From NCBI GenBank assembly GCA_035263865.1, contig DATFQX010000216.1, positions 14,596 to 78,595 on the forward strand: a stretch of 64,000 nt of DNA. The letters are read 5' to 3'. Below the pieces are notes generated by a model. It did not search any database, was not told the origin of the DNA, and saw only the letters and a program-made list of their open reading frames with translations. The position numbers were made by a program, and so were the translations under genes. The first letter of the stretch is position 1. Each line of letters opens with the position of its first letter. Below are positions 26,012-34,256 of this stretch, piece after piece. The DNA comes from VAZQ01 sp035263865 (GTDB lineage: Bacteria; Pseudomonadota; Alphaproteobacteria; Rhizobiales; Xanthobacteraceae).

Positions 26012-26040
26012 GTTGACCTCGTGGGGGGCGCCGTCTAGGG
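26012..26040 (+). promoter_or_regulatory. Possible promoter of the MaoC-MFS operon
   Basis: GTTGAC (26012-26017), 17-base spacer, CTAGGG (26035-26040), about 30 bases before the GTG start at 26069. The -35 is good and the -10 is poor, so the call is weak. Confidence 0.25.
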
Positions 26041-26068
26041 AACGCCGAACGCAAGCCATAGGATCGCC

Positions 26069-26542
26069 GTGCCCCGTCTACATTGGGAAGATTTCACCCC
26101 CGGCCAAGTGACCGAGTGTGGATCGCGGCTGATCACGCGCTCCGAAATCATTGCGTTTGCCGCCGAATATGATCCACAGCCGATGCATCTCGACGAAGCG
26201 GCCGCGCGCGCGAATATCTTCGGGGGGCTCATCGCGTCGGGCTGGCATAGCTGCTGCATCCTGATGCGTATGCTAAGCGACGACTTCATCGGCGACGCAA
26301 GCTTCATGGGGGCGCCGGGCGTGGAGGAAGTGAACTGGCTCGCGCCGATACGCCCCGGCGAGCGAATCAAAGCTCGCGCGACCGTGCTCGAGACACGTGC
26401 CTCGCGTAGCCGGCCGGATGTGGGGTTCGTCAAATTCAGGTTCGAACTCGTCAATGCCGCCGACCAGCCGGTGATGACGCTCATCGTGAATCCGATGTTC
26501 GGGCGGCGCGCTGGCGAATTCAGCGCAAGAGAAAGCAGCTGA
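26069..26542 (+). CDS. MaoC-like hotdog dehydratase, first of a pair
   Basis: 157 residues with the hydratase-2 motif EYDPQPMHLDEAAA, in which Asp and His act on (R)-3-hydroxyacyl or 2-enoyl-CoA type substrates, then GGLIASGWHSCCILMRM and VNWLAPIRPGERI. A GTG at 26069 starts the protein and AGGA precedes it. The next gene encodes a paralogue 16 bp downstream, so the two probably form a heteromer or act in series. The exact substrate is unknown. Confidence 0.88.
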   Translation: MPRLHWEDFTPGQVTECGSRLITRSEIIAFAAEYDPQPMHLDEAAARANIFGGLIASGWHSCCILMRMLSDDFIGDASFMGAPGVEEVNWLAPIRPGERIKARATVLETRASRSRPDVGFVKFRFELVNAADQPVMTLIVNPMFGRRAGEFSARESS

Positions 26543-26558
26543 AGGCGGCGAATGAGCG

Positions 26559-27050
26559 ATGAAGTACTTCGAGGATATCGGCGTTGGTGAGATCAGCGAT
26601 ATCGGGCGCCACACTTTCACTGCCGAAGACATCAAGGGCTTCGCGGCGCGGTTCGATCCACAGCCGTTCCACCTCGACGAAGCCGCTGCGGCGCGCTCGC
26701 ACTTTGGGCGGCTCTGCGCCTCAGGTTGGCACACGGCCTGTGTTTGGATGCGGCTGCTGATCGACTTCCGCCGACGCGAGGATGAGGAGCGCCGCGCACG
26801 GGGCGAAGCCGTCGCCCAGCTCGGGCCTTCCCCTGGATTTCGTGATCTCAAGTGGCTCAAGCCGGTCTATGTCGGCGATACCATCTCGTATGCGACCGAA
26901 GTGGTGGAGACGCGGACTTTGAGCAGCCGGCCCGGTTGGGGCGTGATTTCCATCCGCAACACCGGCGTGAACCAACGCGGCGAGCCCGTGATGTCGTTCA
27001 TCAGCAGTGTTCTGGTCGAGTCTCGCGAGCGGGGGCCGCACGGATCATGA
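26559..27050 (+). CDS. MaoC-like hotdog dehydratase, second of a pair
   Basis: 163 residues, related to the preceding protein along its whole length: RFDPQPFHLDEAAAARSHFG carries the Asp/His pair and LCASGWHTACVWMRLL follows. A 16-residue insert rich in Arg and Glu (FRRREDEERRARGEAV) separates the halves of the hotdog fold. The ATG at 26559 follows the first gene closely; its stop overlaps the MFS start as ATGA, so three genes form one operon. Confidence 0.88.
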   Translation: MKYFEDIGVGEISDIGRHTFTAEDIKGFAARFDPQPFHLDEAAAARSHFGRLCASGWHTACVWMRLLIDFRRREDEERRARGEAVAQLGPSPGFRDLKWLKPVYVGDTISYATEVVETRTLSSRPGWGVISIRNTGVNQRGEPVMSFISSVLVESRERGPHGS

Positions 27051-28267
27051 GCGTCGCCAGCGGGCCGTTGCGCGAGCAGCACGCGTCTGCGGCCAAGCGT
27101 GAGGAGTGCCGCGCCGCCGGAGTCGCCTGCGGTGCGCATGCACTGCACGACGGCTACACCGATCTGATCTACGTCATGCTGCCGATTTGGCAGAAGGAGT
27201 TCGGGCTGGGCTACGCAGAGCTCGGGCTGCTGCGCGGGCTATTCTCCGGCACCATGGCGGGATTCCAAATTCCCTCCGGGCTGATTGCGGAGCGTGTCGG
27301 CACCGCGCCGATGCTGGCGCTCGGCACGGCACTCGCCGGCGCGGGCTATTGCCTGGCCGGCGCCAGCGCGGGCTTCGGTCTCCTCGTCATGGCCTTATTC
27401 GTTGGCGGTCTCGGTGCGAGCGTCCAACATCCGCTTGGCTCCTCACTGATGGCGCGCGCGTTCGCCGGATCGCGCTCGATGAAGGCGCTCGGCACCTACA
27501 ATTTTGCGGGCGATATCGGCAAGATGACGGTGCCCGCGGCCGCCTCACTTTTGCTGGTCGTGATGTCGTGGCGCCCGGCGCTTGCTCTCCTCGGCGCTCT
27601 CGGTGTGGCTGCAGCGGCCGCGATCTTTGCGCTCACTCCGCGCTACGGTGCCGATACTACAGCGCACGGGGCGCAGGAGCACGCGACAGGCAGGACAGCC
27701 GGCGCCCGGTACCGCTTCGCGTTTCCGGTGCTGCTCTCGATCGGCATGCTCGACAGCGCGACCCGTATGGGCTTCCTGCTGTTCCTGCCGTTCCTGCTCA
27801 CGGCCAAAGGCGCGACGCTACCGACCATCGGGCTTGCGCTGACGCTCGTTTTTGCCGGCGGCGCAGCCGGTAAGCTCGTGTGCGCCTTCATCGGTGCACG
27901 CATCGGAGCCATCGCGACCGTGTGGCTCACGGAGGGACTGACAGCTGGGAAAATCGCGGCCCTGCTGCCGCTTGGGCTCGATGCCGCGCTCCTGCTGCTG
28001 CCGATCATCGGCATTGCCCTCAATGGCACGTCGTCGGTTCTCTACGGCTCGGTTCCCGATCTAGTTAGGCCTGAGCGCCGGGGACGCGCGTTTAGCGTGT
28101 TCTATACGGGCACGATCGGCGCGGGCGCGCCCGCGCCCGCGATGTATGGTGTGCTTGGCGATATGCTGGGCGTACCGACGACTTTGGTCGTCGTCGCCGC
28201 GATCGTGCTGCTCACACTGCCGCTTTCGCTCGTGCTCAAACCTGCGCTAGCACCGCGCTTGCGGTGA
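27047..28267 (+). CDS. MFS transporter, fosmidomycin-resistance (Fsr)-like
   Basis: 406 residues with 12 predicted membrane spans and a hydrophilic loop near 205-225. HALHDGYTDLIYVMLPIWQ at the start of TM1 is typical of the Fsr branch of the major facilitator superfamily, and GLIAERVG is the loop 2-3 signature. The ATG at 27047 overlaps the upstream MaoC stop by 4 bases. The open frame runs further upstream but those residues duplicate the MaoC region in another frame. Substrate unknown; the operon suggests a link to acyl or acid compounds. Confidence 0.88.
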   Translation: MSVASGPLREQHASAAKREECRAAGVACGAHALHDGYTDLIYVMLPIWQKEFGLGYAELGLLRGLFSGTMAGFQIPSGLIAERVGTAPMLALGTALAGAGYCLAGASAGFGLLVMALFVGGLGASVQHPLGSSLMARAFAGSRSMKALGTYNFAGDIGKMTVPAAASLLLVVMSWRPALALLGALGVAAAAAIFALTPRYGADTTAHGAQEHATGRTAGARYRFAFPVLLSIGMLDSATRMGFLLFLPFLLTAKGATLPTIGLALTLVFAGGAAGKLVCAFIGARIGAIATVWLTEGLTAGKIAALLPLGLDAALLLLPIIGIALNGTSSVLYGSVPDLVRPERRGRAFSVFYTGTIGAGAPAPAMYGVLGDMLGVPTTLVVVAAIVLLTLPLSLVLKPALAPRLR

Positions 28268-28291
28268 GGCTGTTCTGGGTGCGTCCGCCGG

Positions 28292-28660
28292 TCAGCGCAC
28301 GGAGTCTCTGACCCATTTGCTGACTGCGCCCGGGAGCAGGTCGAGATAGGGGCACATGAAGAAAGCTTCCCCTTCGCCGCCGCCGAAATAACGGTCGTAG
28401 GCTTCGATCATCATGCGCACCTGAGTTGCGCAGTGCGGCATCGAATCGACGATAAGATCGCCGAGATCGGCATTGGGCTTGCCGAACCGCGGGTCAGCGC
28501 TGACGGTGCTCGCGATACATTCGGTTGCGGAACGCATGAGTGGCTGCATGGCCGCGCTCCTTTGTTGCATGGACAGGGCGGGCACGAGCGTCGGGTTGGC
28601 ATGAGCGGCCGTCGCGACAGTCGCGAGGAATGCTGCCGCGGCAAGCGGTGCGAGAATCAT
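28292..28660 (-). CDS. Small exported protein of unknown function
   Basis: 122 residues with a signal peptide (MILAPLAAAAFLATVATAAHA, cleavage about 21). GGAGGGGAAATACG precedes the ATG at 28660 and fixes it; an ATG 66 bases upstream lacks support. The mature part is helical with Cys residues in ATECIAS, MPHCATQ and FFMCPY. No domain recognised. Convergent with the MFS gene, divergent from the DUF1236 gene. Confidence 0.75.
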   Translation of the reverse strand: MILAPLAAAAFLATVATAAHANPTLVPALSMQQRSAAMQPLMRSATECIASTVSADPRFGKPNADLGDLIVDSMPHCATQVRMMIEAYDRYFGGGEGEAFFMCPYLDLLPGAVSKWVRDSVR

Positions 28661-28842
28661 CGTATTTCCCCTCCGGCCTGCGAATCCTAGAGGACGGAGA
28701 GCGAAACAGCCCAGCCGAAAATGCATCTTGCGCGCGCCGGAGCGGGAAAATCCGCGGGCTGTGGTGTCCAGGTAACATCATGCGCACGGACCGAAAGCAC
28801 GTACGCGATAGCTTTCGACCTCGCCGCCAAGCTGCGCCTACA

Positions 28843-28868
28843 GGAACGTTGCCGCCCGTTGCGGCGTT
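28843..28868 (+). promoter_or_regulatory. EcfG-type (general stress) promoter before the DUF1236 gene
   Basis: GGAAC (28843-28847), 17-base spacer, CGTT (28865-28868). This is an exact match to the GGAAC-N16/17-cGTT consensus of the alphaproteobacterial general stress sigma factor EcfG. Transcription would start near 28875, leaving about 30 bases to the ATG at 28904. Confidence 0.55.
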
Positions 28869-28903
28869 AACCAGCGGTCTTCAATCGAGGCACAGGAGGT
28901 TCC

Positions 28904-29431
28904 ATGCCATCGTTTGTTCGCCCCGCATGGCTCGCGCTCGCCTTCGTTGCTATGGCGATGCCGGCGAGCGCGCAGACTTGGATCTATGAGGCTGACGTTC
29001 CGCGGGCGCCAGTGTACGAGCCGCGCTCCTATTACGAGCCGAGGCCCTACGAGCCGCCGACCTACGAGTCGCGCGCTTATGCGCCAGCGGTCACAGCGGC
29101 GCCGCTTGCGCTCACACCCGCCCAACGCACGACGATCTATCGCACCATCATACCGCAAGGGCGCGGGCGTGGACCGATTGTCCGGGAGCACATTGTGACC
29201 GAGCCGGTCGCGCCGGCACCTGTCGTGCGCGAGCGCGTCGCGCCCCCCGGCTCTGCCTATGCCTACGCTGTCGGCTCCCGAGTCGCGGATGCTTACGCGC
29301 TCGCGCCAATGCCGCAGGCGGTCGTCGCCACCGTGCCGTCCGTGCGGCCGTATCGGTACATGGTGATCAACAATCGCCTGCTGCTGGTCGATCCGGCAAC
29401 CGGGAAGGTGGTGGCCGAGGTCACCGATTAG
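28904..29431 (+). CDS. DUF1236 domain-containing exported protein
   Basis: 175 residues: signal peptide (about 1-23, MPASA cleavage), a Tyr/Pro/Glu-rich segment with near-repeats (YEPRSYYEPRPYEPPTYE), then the DUF1236 domain from about 70 with TTIYRTIIPQGRGRG, and the typical ending RYMVINNRLLLVDPATGKVV. DUF1236 proteins are periplasmic or cell-envelope proteins frequent in Bradyrhizobium relatives; the role is unknown. CACAGGAGG precedes the ATG. The EcfG-type promoter suggests induction in stress. Confidence 0.88.
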   Translation: MPSFVRPAWLALAFVAMAMPASAQTWIYEADVPRAPVYEPRSYYEPRPYEPPTYESRAYAPAVTAAPLALTPAQRTTIYRTIIPQGRGRGPIVREHIVTEPVAPAPVVRERVAPPGSAYAYAVGSRVADAYALAPMPQAVVATVPSVRPYRYMVINNRLLLVDPATGKVVAEVTD

Positions 29432-29449
29432 CGCCACGGACGCCCGGCG

Positions 29450-29476
29450 CGAAACCAAACGCGGTTTCGGCGGTTT
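29450..29476 (+). terminator. Probable terminator of the DUF1236 gene
   Basis: CGAAACC (29450-29456) pairs perfectly with GGTTTCG (29463-29469) over a 6-base loop, with GCGGTTTT shortly after. It lies 19 bases past the stop codon. The stem is short and the T-run is offset by a few bases, so the call is moderate. Confidence 0.5.
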
Positions 29477-29583
29477 TGTCCGCGTACTGATCACGGGTGC
29501 CGCGCGCGATCGCGCGGGGGAAGGCACTCGTTTGCGCAGGGAACGGCCGCGAGCCGAACGCAAGAACGCAAGGAGGCACAAAC

Positions 29584-29895
29584 ATGCAACACAATTTTTA
29601 TCGGACCAGCGCGCTCGCTCTGGTCCTTCTCGGCAGCGTCGGCTTTGCCGTCGCCCAGCAGCGGCCTCCGGAGTCCGACGGGCAGCAGCGGTTGCAGCAG
29701 GAGAATTGGCAGCACACCCCTGCCGGCAAGATGGGCAAAGAGGAGCCGAGTTCCCATGCCGCCGAAACACAGCCGCAGCCGAATGCCGCATTTGTCAATG
29801 GCGCCCTGGCCGTTCCAGGTGCGCCGACGGATACGGACACGGTGCCCGCGAAGTTCTCGCAGAAGAACGCGGCCGACGACGACCGCCGGCCATAG
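29584..29895 (+). CDS. Small exported protein of unknown function
   Basis: 103 residues. A signal peptide (MQHNFYRTSALALVLLGSVGF, cleavage AVAQ) is followed by a hydrophilic, Gln/Pro/Asp-rich chain with no Cys and little predicted fold (QQRLQQENWQHTPAG). AAGGAGGCACAAAC before the ATG at 29584 is a strong ribosome-binding site. Likely a disordered periplasmic protein; no family recognised. Confidence 0.72.
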   Translation: MQHNFYRTSALALVLLGSVGFAVAQQRPPESDGQQRLQQENWQHTPAGKMGKEEPSSHAAETQPQPNAAFVNGALAVPGAPTDTDTVPAKFSQKNAADDDRRP

Positions 29896-29925
29896 CGGCG
29901 CTGCCGGGGCGGACCCCACCCTCCG

Positions 29926-31323
29926 TTAGGCATGGGCTGCCGCGACCGTTCCGCGCTCGCTTTGCGACCGGGGGGGCGCGGCGCGAAGCATCTCCATCAG
30001 TTTTCGCACGGAGCCGAGCTTTTCCAGATTGTTAACCGCATCGATCGTGCCAGCGATCGCGGCGAGGCTCAGCACGCCATCCGCATAGGTGCGAAACTTG
30101 TCCTCGATCTGCGCGCGGGACAGCGGGTTCTCGGGTGATCCGCGTGGATGATCGCAACGAGCCTTGAAGGTTGCCCCGTCGATGTCGATCTCGACTACCG
30201 CTTGTACCTCGCCCAGCGCCGGATCGGCACGTATCTCGATCTGCTCGGCCGCCGCGCGCCGCATGTTCGGGTCGTCGTAGCGCGCGGGCTCGAATTGGGC
30301 GAGCGTGAGTTCCTGATCGTGCAAGATCACCGCCGCGGTGTAATGACCGGAAATCAAGGCGTCGAACTTGCCTTTGTACTGCGCGAGCTTACCGTGGAGA
30401 TCAAAGGCCGGCCGGCTCAAAGCCACGCGAACTTTTTTCACCTTGGCGGGATCGACTTTGTGCCTTTCGATGAGATCGAAGATCGCGGTATTCATGCCCT
30501 GGATCGAGGAGGCCGATGGCCAAAGGCGTAACGCGATCTGCTCGAGCTCCCATTGCCGTCCGAGCTCGGCCGTGACCGCCTCCGGGCGGCCGCCATTCGC
30601 GTAAACGTTGTAAAGGCCGCCATCCGTGGCGGTGAGAAATTCGCGAGTGGCCAGAAAGTTCTGCTCGGCCAGCAGCGCCGCCAACAAGCCTGAGAGCGCA
30701 CCGCGGCACTGGTGGAACTTGACCGTCGGCGTTCCCCACGCCGCAAAGGTGCCGGCGGCCTGGCTGCCGGCCAGACCGAACGCTTTCGCCATGGTATCGG
30801 TATCGATGCGCCGCAGCCGGCCGACCGCCGCCGCGGCACCGAACGGGCCGAGCACGCCCGGGCCATGCCAGCCTTTGGCGCGGAAGGCGCGGTAGTCGAG
30901 TCCGGTCCCGATCCGCGTGGTCACTTCGCATCCAGCGGCAACGGCTACGAGGAGGTCGCGACCCGATACGCCGTCGCGCTCGCCAATCGCCAAGGCGGGC
31001 GGCATGACTTCCGGCGTCACGTGAGTCAGCGTCGGCCGATGCACGTCGCACATCGTCACCGCGGTGACCAGGTAGCCGTTTAGAAGGGTCGCGCCGGCGA
31101 GCGAGGCCGCCCTGCCGCCGATGACGCTACTCTCACTCGACTGCCCGAGCGCGGATGCAAGCGCAGCGACCTGCGGCGTCTCCTCCCCCCGGTGCCCGGC
31201 GACCGCACAGGCCAGCGTATCGAGCAGCAGGTTCTTGCAATGCTCGCGCACGCGCTCCGGAATATTCTCGTATCGCAACGATGCCGCAAAGCCGGCCAGT
31301 TCCTGGGTGACGTTCGCGGTCAT
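29926..31323 (-). CDS. MmgE/PrpD family protein
   Basis: 465 residues of the family that includes 2-methylcitrate dehydratase and cis-aconitate decarboxylase. LLLDTLACAVAGHRGEETP, HVTPEVMPPALAIGE, AFGLAGSQAAGTFAAWGTPTVK and SIQGMNTAIFDLIERH are the family blocks: an all-helical domain (1-270 and the C-terminus) plus a lid (about 270-400). Cytosolic. Close relatives in catabolic gene sets often act on unidentified dicarboxylates, so the substrate is left open. Divergent from the transglycosylase gene. Confidence 0.9.
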   Translation of the reverse strand: MTANVTQELAGFAASLRYENIPERVREHCKNLLLDTLACAVAGHRGEETPQVAALASALGQSSESSVIGGRAASLAGATLLNGYLVTAVTMCDVHRPTLTHVTPEVMPPALAIGERDGVSGRDLLVAVAAGCEVTTRIGTGLDYRAFRAKGWHGPGVLGPFGAAAAVGRLRRIDTDTMAKAFGLAGSQAAGTFAAWGTPTVKFHQCRGALSGLLAALLAEQNFLATREFLTATDGGLYNVYANGGRPEAVTAELGRQWELEQIALRLWPSASSIQGMNTAIFDLIERHKVDPAKVKKVRVALSRPAFDLHGKLAQYKGKFDALISGHYTAAVILHDQELTLAQFEPARYDDPNMRRAAAEQIEIRADPALGEVQAVVEIDIDGATFKARCDHPRGSPENPLSRAQIEDKFRTYADGVLSLAAIAGTIDAVNNLEKLGSVRKLMEMLRAAPPRSQSERGTVAAAHA

Positions 31324-31633
31324 GTCAGTCTCCGTTGCAATGCTTCCTTCAGAAAGCAGAGATTTCTCCTACCACCTGATGCCCATCGTAATTGGAACCC
31401 GATCCCGCGGGCAATATCCACACCAACGGCAAGACAAAGCACATCGGATTCGCTTCGCTCATCCAGGCGAGGGCCGATGCTTTTTCACGCATGTCGCTCG
31501 ACGCGCCTTGGCGACAATCGCGACGCTTTTCCGCCCAAATATTGCTGCATTAACATTGGTGAATTCGAGTGGGCGGGTATTTGAGTTGGAATTGGGGGCG
31601 AAGCAATTCGCCGGGGATCTGGGACAAGCAAAC
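31324..31633. other. Divergent intergenic region between the PrpD-family gene and slt
   Basis: 310 bases. The half near the transglycosylase (about 31480-31620) is AT-richer and probably promoter-bearing. The open frame of the transglycosylase extends through here, but no start with a signal peptide is possible before the TTG at 31634. No hairpin or operator stands out. Confidence 0.45.
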
Positions 31634-33790
31634 TTGAAAACGCGATATCGGTCAGCACTCGTTGCTGCACTCGCTTGCGCGAGTGCGCTCGCAATCACCC
31701 TTGCCGTCGAGCCAGCCGCCGCGCGCGGCGCCAAAGGGGCGCATACGGCGGCCAAAGCCTCGGGCAAAGCCACCAAGGCCAGCGGTAAAAAAGTCGCGGG
31801 CAAGTCCAAGGACAAGGCGGCACCTGAGAAATCCGCGGTGCCGCAGATCCCGCTGGCGCACGGGCCACCGCCGCAGACGGCGGCCGCCGACATCGCGCTG
31901 GTCAAGAGCGCCATCGAGGCGCTACGCCATGGCGGCGCCAGCAAGGCGACCGAGGTGGCGGGGACCATCTCGGATCCGGTGGCGCGCAAGCTCGTTGAAT
32001 GGATCGTTTTGCGGAGCGACCACAACGGCGCCGACAGCAGGCGTTTTCTCGGCTTCATCGCCGCCAATCCGAACTGGCCGAACCTCGGCATGTTCCGCAA
32101 GCGCGCCGAGGGGATGCTGTGGGTTGAGAATCCCAAGCCGGCACAAGTCTTAAGTTTCTTCAAAGACTCGCCGCCGCAGTCGGGCACCGGTCGCCTGGTG
32201 CTGGCGCGCGCGCTCATCGCGCAGGGCGACAGCGAAGCCGCCAAGCCGCTCATACGCGAGGCATGGCGCGACCACTCGCTCTCCGCCGAGGTCGAGAAGC
32301 AGGCGCTTGAGCGCTATTCCGAATTCTTGAGCCGCGCGGATCACAAAGCGCGCATGGAAAAGAGAGTGATCGCATCGGATAACGAGGCAGCGCTGCGGGT
32401 GGCGCGTCGGTTGGGTGCCGCCGACCTTGCAATCGCGCAGGCGCGCATCGCGATCAACCGCAAGGGCGCTGACGTCAAGAAATTGCTCGACGCCGTGCCG
32501 GCGGACGCGCGCCACGATCCCGATTATCTTTTGGCGAAGACGTATGTTCTGCGCCATGAGAACAAGATTGCCGAGGCGGCGCAGGTGCTGCTGTCCGCGC
32601 CATGCGACCTTGACGAGATCCATGATGGCGAGGAGTGGTGGGTCGAGCGCCGCATCATGGCGCGCAAGCTGCTCGATCTGGACAACGCCCGCTCGGCCTA
32701 TCGGGTGGTGGCGGAGGGGGCCGAGCCGACCAAGGAAAACTCGCGTATCGAACGCCATTTCATGGCGGGCTGGATCGCACTGCGATTTCTCGATGACCCG
32801 CAAACCGCGGCAACCCATTTCAAGCGCATCCAGGATGTGACCCGCCATCCGACCTCGTACGCACGCTCCCACTATTGGCTCGGCCGCGTGGCGGAAGCTT
32901 TGCATCAGCCCGAACAGGCGCGCGCCGAGTACGAAACGGCGGCGCGCGGTTCGGCCGCCTATTACGGGCAACTCGCCCGCGCGCGGCTGGGACTCCCGGC
33001 GCTCGCGCTGGCGCCGCCGCCGGCCAAGCCGGACAAGGAGGCCGAGGCACAACGGCTCGAGCTCGTCCGCGCGCTCGAGATCCTTTACGCGCTCAACGAA
33101 CGGCAGCTGGCCATCACGCTGATGGCGAGCATCGGCGAATCTGTCAATGACGCGGGTACGCTCTCAGCGCTCGGCGAATTGGCCGAGCAGTATGAGGACG
33201 CACGCGGGATGCTGCACATGGGCAAGGGTGCGCTCGCGCGCGGCCTGCCGCTCGACCACTACGCGTTTCCGACCGTCGGCGTGCCGCGCTATTCGCCGAT
33301 CGCCCCCGACATCGAGAACGCGATGCTGTTTGCGATTATTCGCCAAGAGAGCGCGTTCGATCCGTCCGACTGGTCGCACGCGCAGGCGATGGGCCTGATG
33401 CAGGTCACGCCGGAAGCCGGGAAGGATACCTGCAAGCGGTTCGGCTGCACTTACGACTTCAAGCGCCTGCGGACGGACTCGCCGTACAACCTTCAGGTCG
33501 GCGCCGCCGAGATCGCTGGCGTGTTGCAGGACTACCGCGGTAACCAACTCCTGGCTTTTGCCGCCTACAATGCCGGGCGCGGCCGCGTCCAGGAGTGGAT
33601 CGCAAAATACGGCGATCCGCGCGACCCGAAGGTCGATCCGGTCGATTGGGCCGAGCGCATCCCGTTCATGGAAACCCGCAACTACGTGCAGCGGGTGATG
33701 GAGAACTTCCAGGTCTATCGTGTGCGCTTCGGCAACGACGCGCCGCTGACGATCGACAAGGATCTGCGGCGCGACGCGGCTGCGCGGTAA
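31634..33790 (+). CDS. Soluble lytic murein transglycosylase (Slt70-like)
   Basis: Periplasmic enzyme that cleaves peptidoglycan to 1,6-anhydro-muropeptides. 718 residues from the TTG at 31634, which places a clean signal peptide first (MKTRYRSALVAALACASALA, cleavage near AAA). A Lys/Ala-rich linker (about 35-70), then a long alpha-superhelical region of TPR-like repeats (about 80-540), then the SLT domain (about 555-690): FAIIRQESAFDPSDWSHAQA with the catalytic Glu, MGLMQVTPEAG, and FAAYNAGRGRVQEW. Longer than E. coli Slt70 because of the linker. Monocistronic. Confidence 0.93.
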   Translation: MKTRYRSALVAALACASALAITLAVEPAAARGAKGAHTAAKASGKATKASGKKVAGKSKDKAAPEKSAVPQIPLAHGPPPQTAAADIALVKSAIEALRHGGASKATEVAGTISDPVARKLVEWIVLRSDHNGADSRRFLGFIAANPNWPNLGMFRKRAEGMLWVENPKPAQVLSFFKDSPPQSGTGRLVLARALIAQGDSEAAKPLIREAWRDHSLSAEVEKQALERYSEFLSRADHKARMEKRVIASDNEAALRVARRLGAADLAIAQARIAINRKGADVKKLLDAVPADARHDPDYLLAKTYVLRHENKIAEAAQVLLSAPCDLDEIHDGEEWWVERRIMARKLLDLDNARSAYRVVAEGAEPTKENSRIERHFMAGWIALRFLDDPQTAATHFKRIQDVTRHPTSYARSHYWLGRVAEALHQPEQARAEYETAARGSAAYYGQLARARLGLPALALAPPPAKPDKEAEAQRLELVRALEILYALNERQLAITLMASIGESVNDAGTLSALGELAEQYEDARGMLHMGKGALARGLPLDHYAFPTVGVPRYSPIAPDIENAMLFAIIRQESAFDPSDWSHAQAMGLMQVTPEAGKDTCKRFGCTYDFKRLRTDSPYNLQVGAAEIAGVLQDYRGNQLLAFAAYNAGRGRVQEWIAKYGDPRDPKVDPVDWAERIPFMETRNYVQRVMENFQVYRVRFGNDAPLTIDKDLRRDAAAR

Positions 33791-33968
33791 CCGATCGCAC
33801 GACGGACTCGACTTTATCGCAGCGAAGGCGCAGACTGGGCGCGCTCGAAACGCCAGCGCAAAGCGTTCGGGACTTTCCATCGCAAAACTTGTCCGTGGGA
33901 CCCGTTCTAGCGTCCCAAGCCATTGCTCCGGTGGCAGCCGGAGAATGGGCTCGCGTGGGGAGGACACC

Positions 33969-34160
33969 ATGATCAATGCGACCGAATACCGGGCGATGGC
34001 CGCCGAACACCATCGCCTCGCGGGCTTGTGCAGGTCACCCGAATCCCGGGAACAGCACCTGCGCCTAGAACAAGAGCTGCGGACGCTTGCGGACCGCGAG
34101 GAGCGCTTGCACGAGCCGCATCTCGCGCGGCATGCGGCTGATCGGCAGGTGATCGGATAA
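33969..34160 (+). CDS. Small acidic-basic helical protein, unknown function
   Basis: 63 residues: MINATEYRAMAAEHHRLAGL and then a charged amphipathic helix (EQHLRLEQELRTLADREERL) that could form a coiled coil. GGGGAGGACACC precedes the ATG at 33969. High Arg, Glu and His content, no signal peptide and no membrane span. Short proteins with this YRxxAxEHxRLA start occur in Bradyrhizobium relatives, but I know of no role. Confidence 0.6.
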   Translation: MINATEYRAMAAEHHRLAGLCRSPESREQHLRLEQELRTLADREERLHEPHLARHAADRQVIG

Positions 34161-34256
34161 TTCGGTTACCGGACTTAAGCCGGCCATTCATCTTCTTCGC
34201 GCACAAACTCTCACGACGATCATGAAGCCGGGGTGACGGTGTCACCGGAAAATGCT

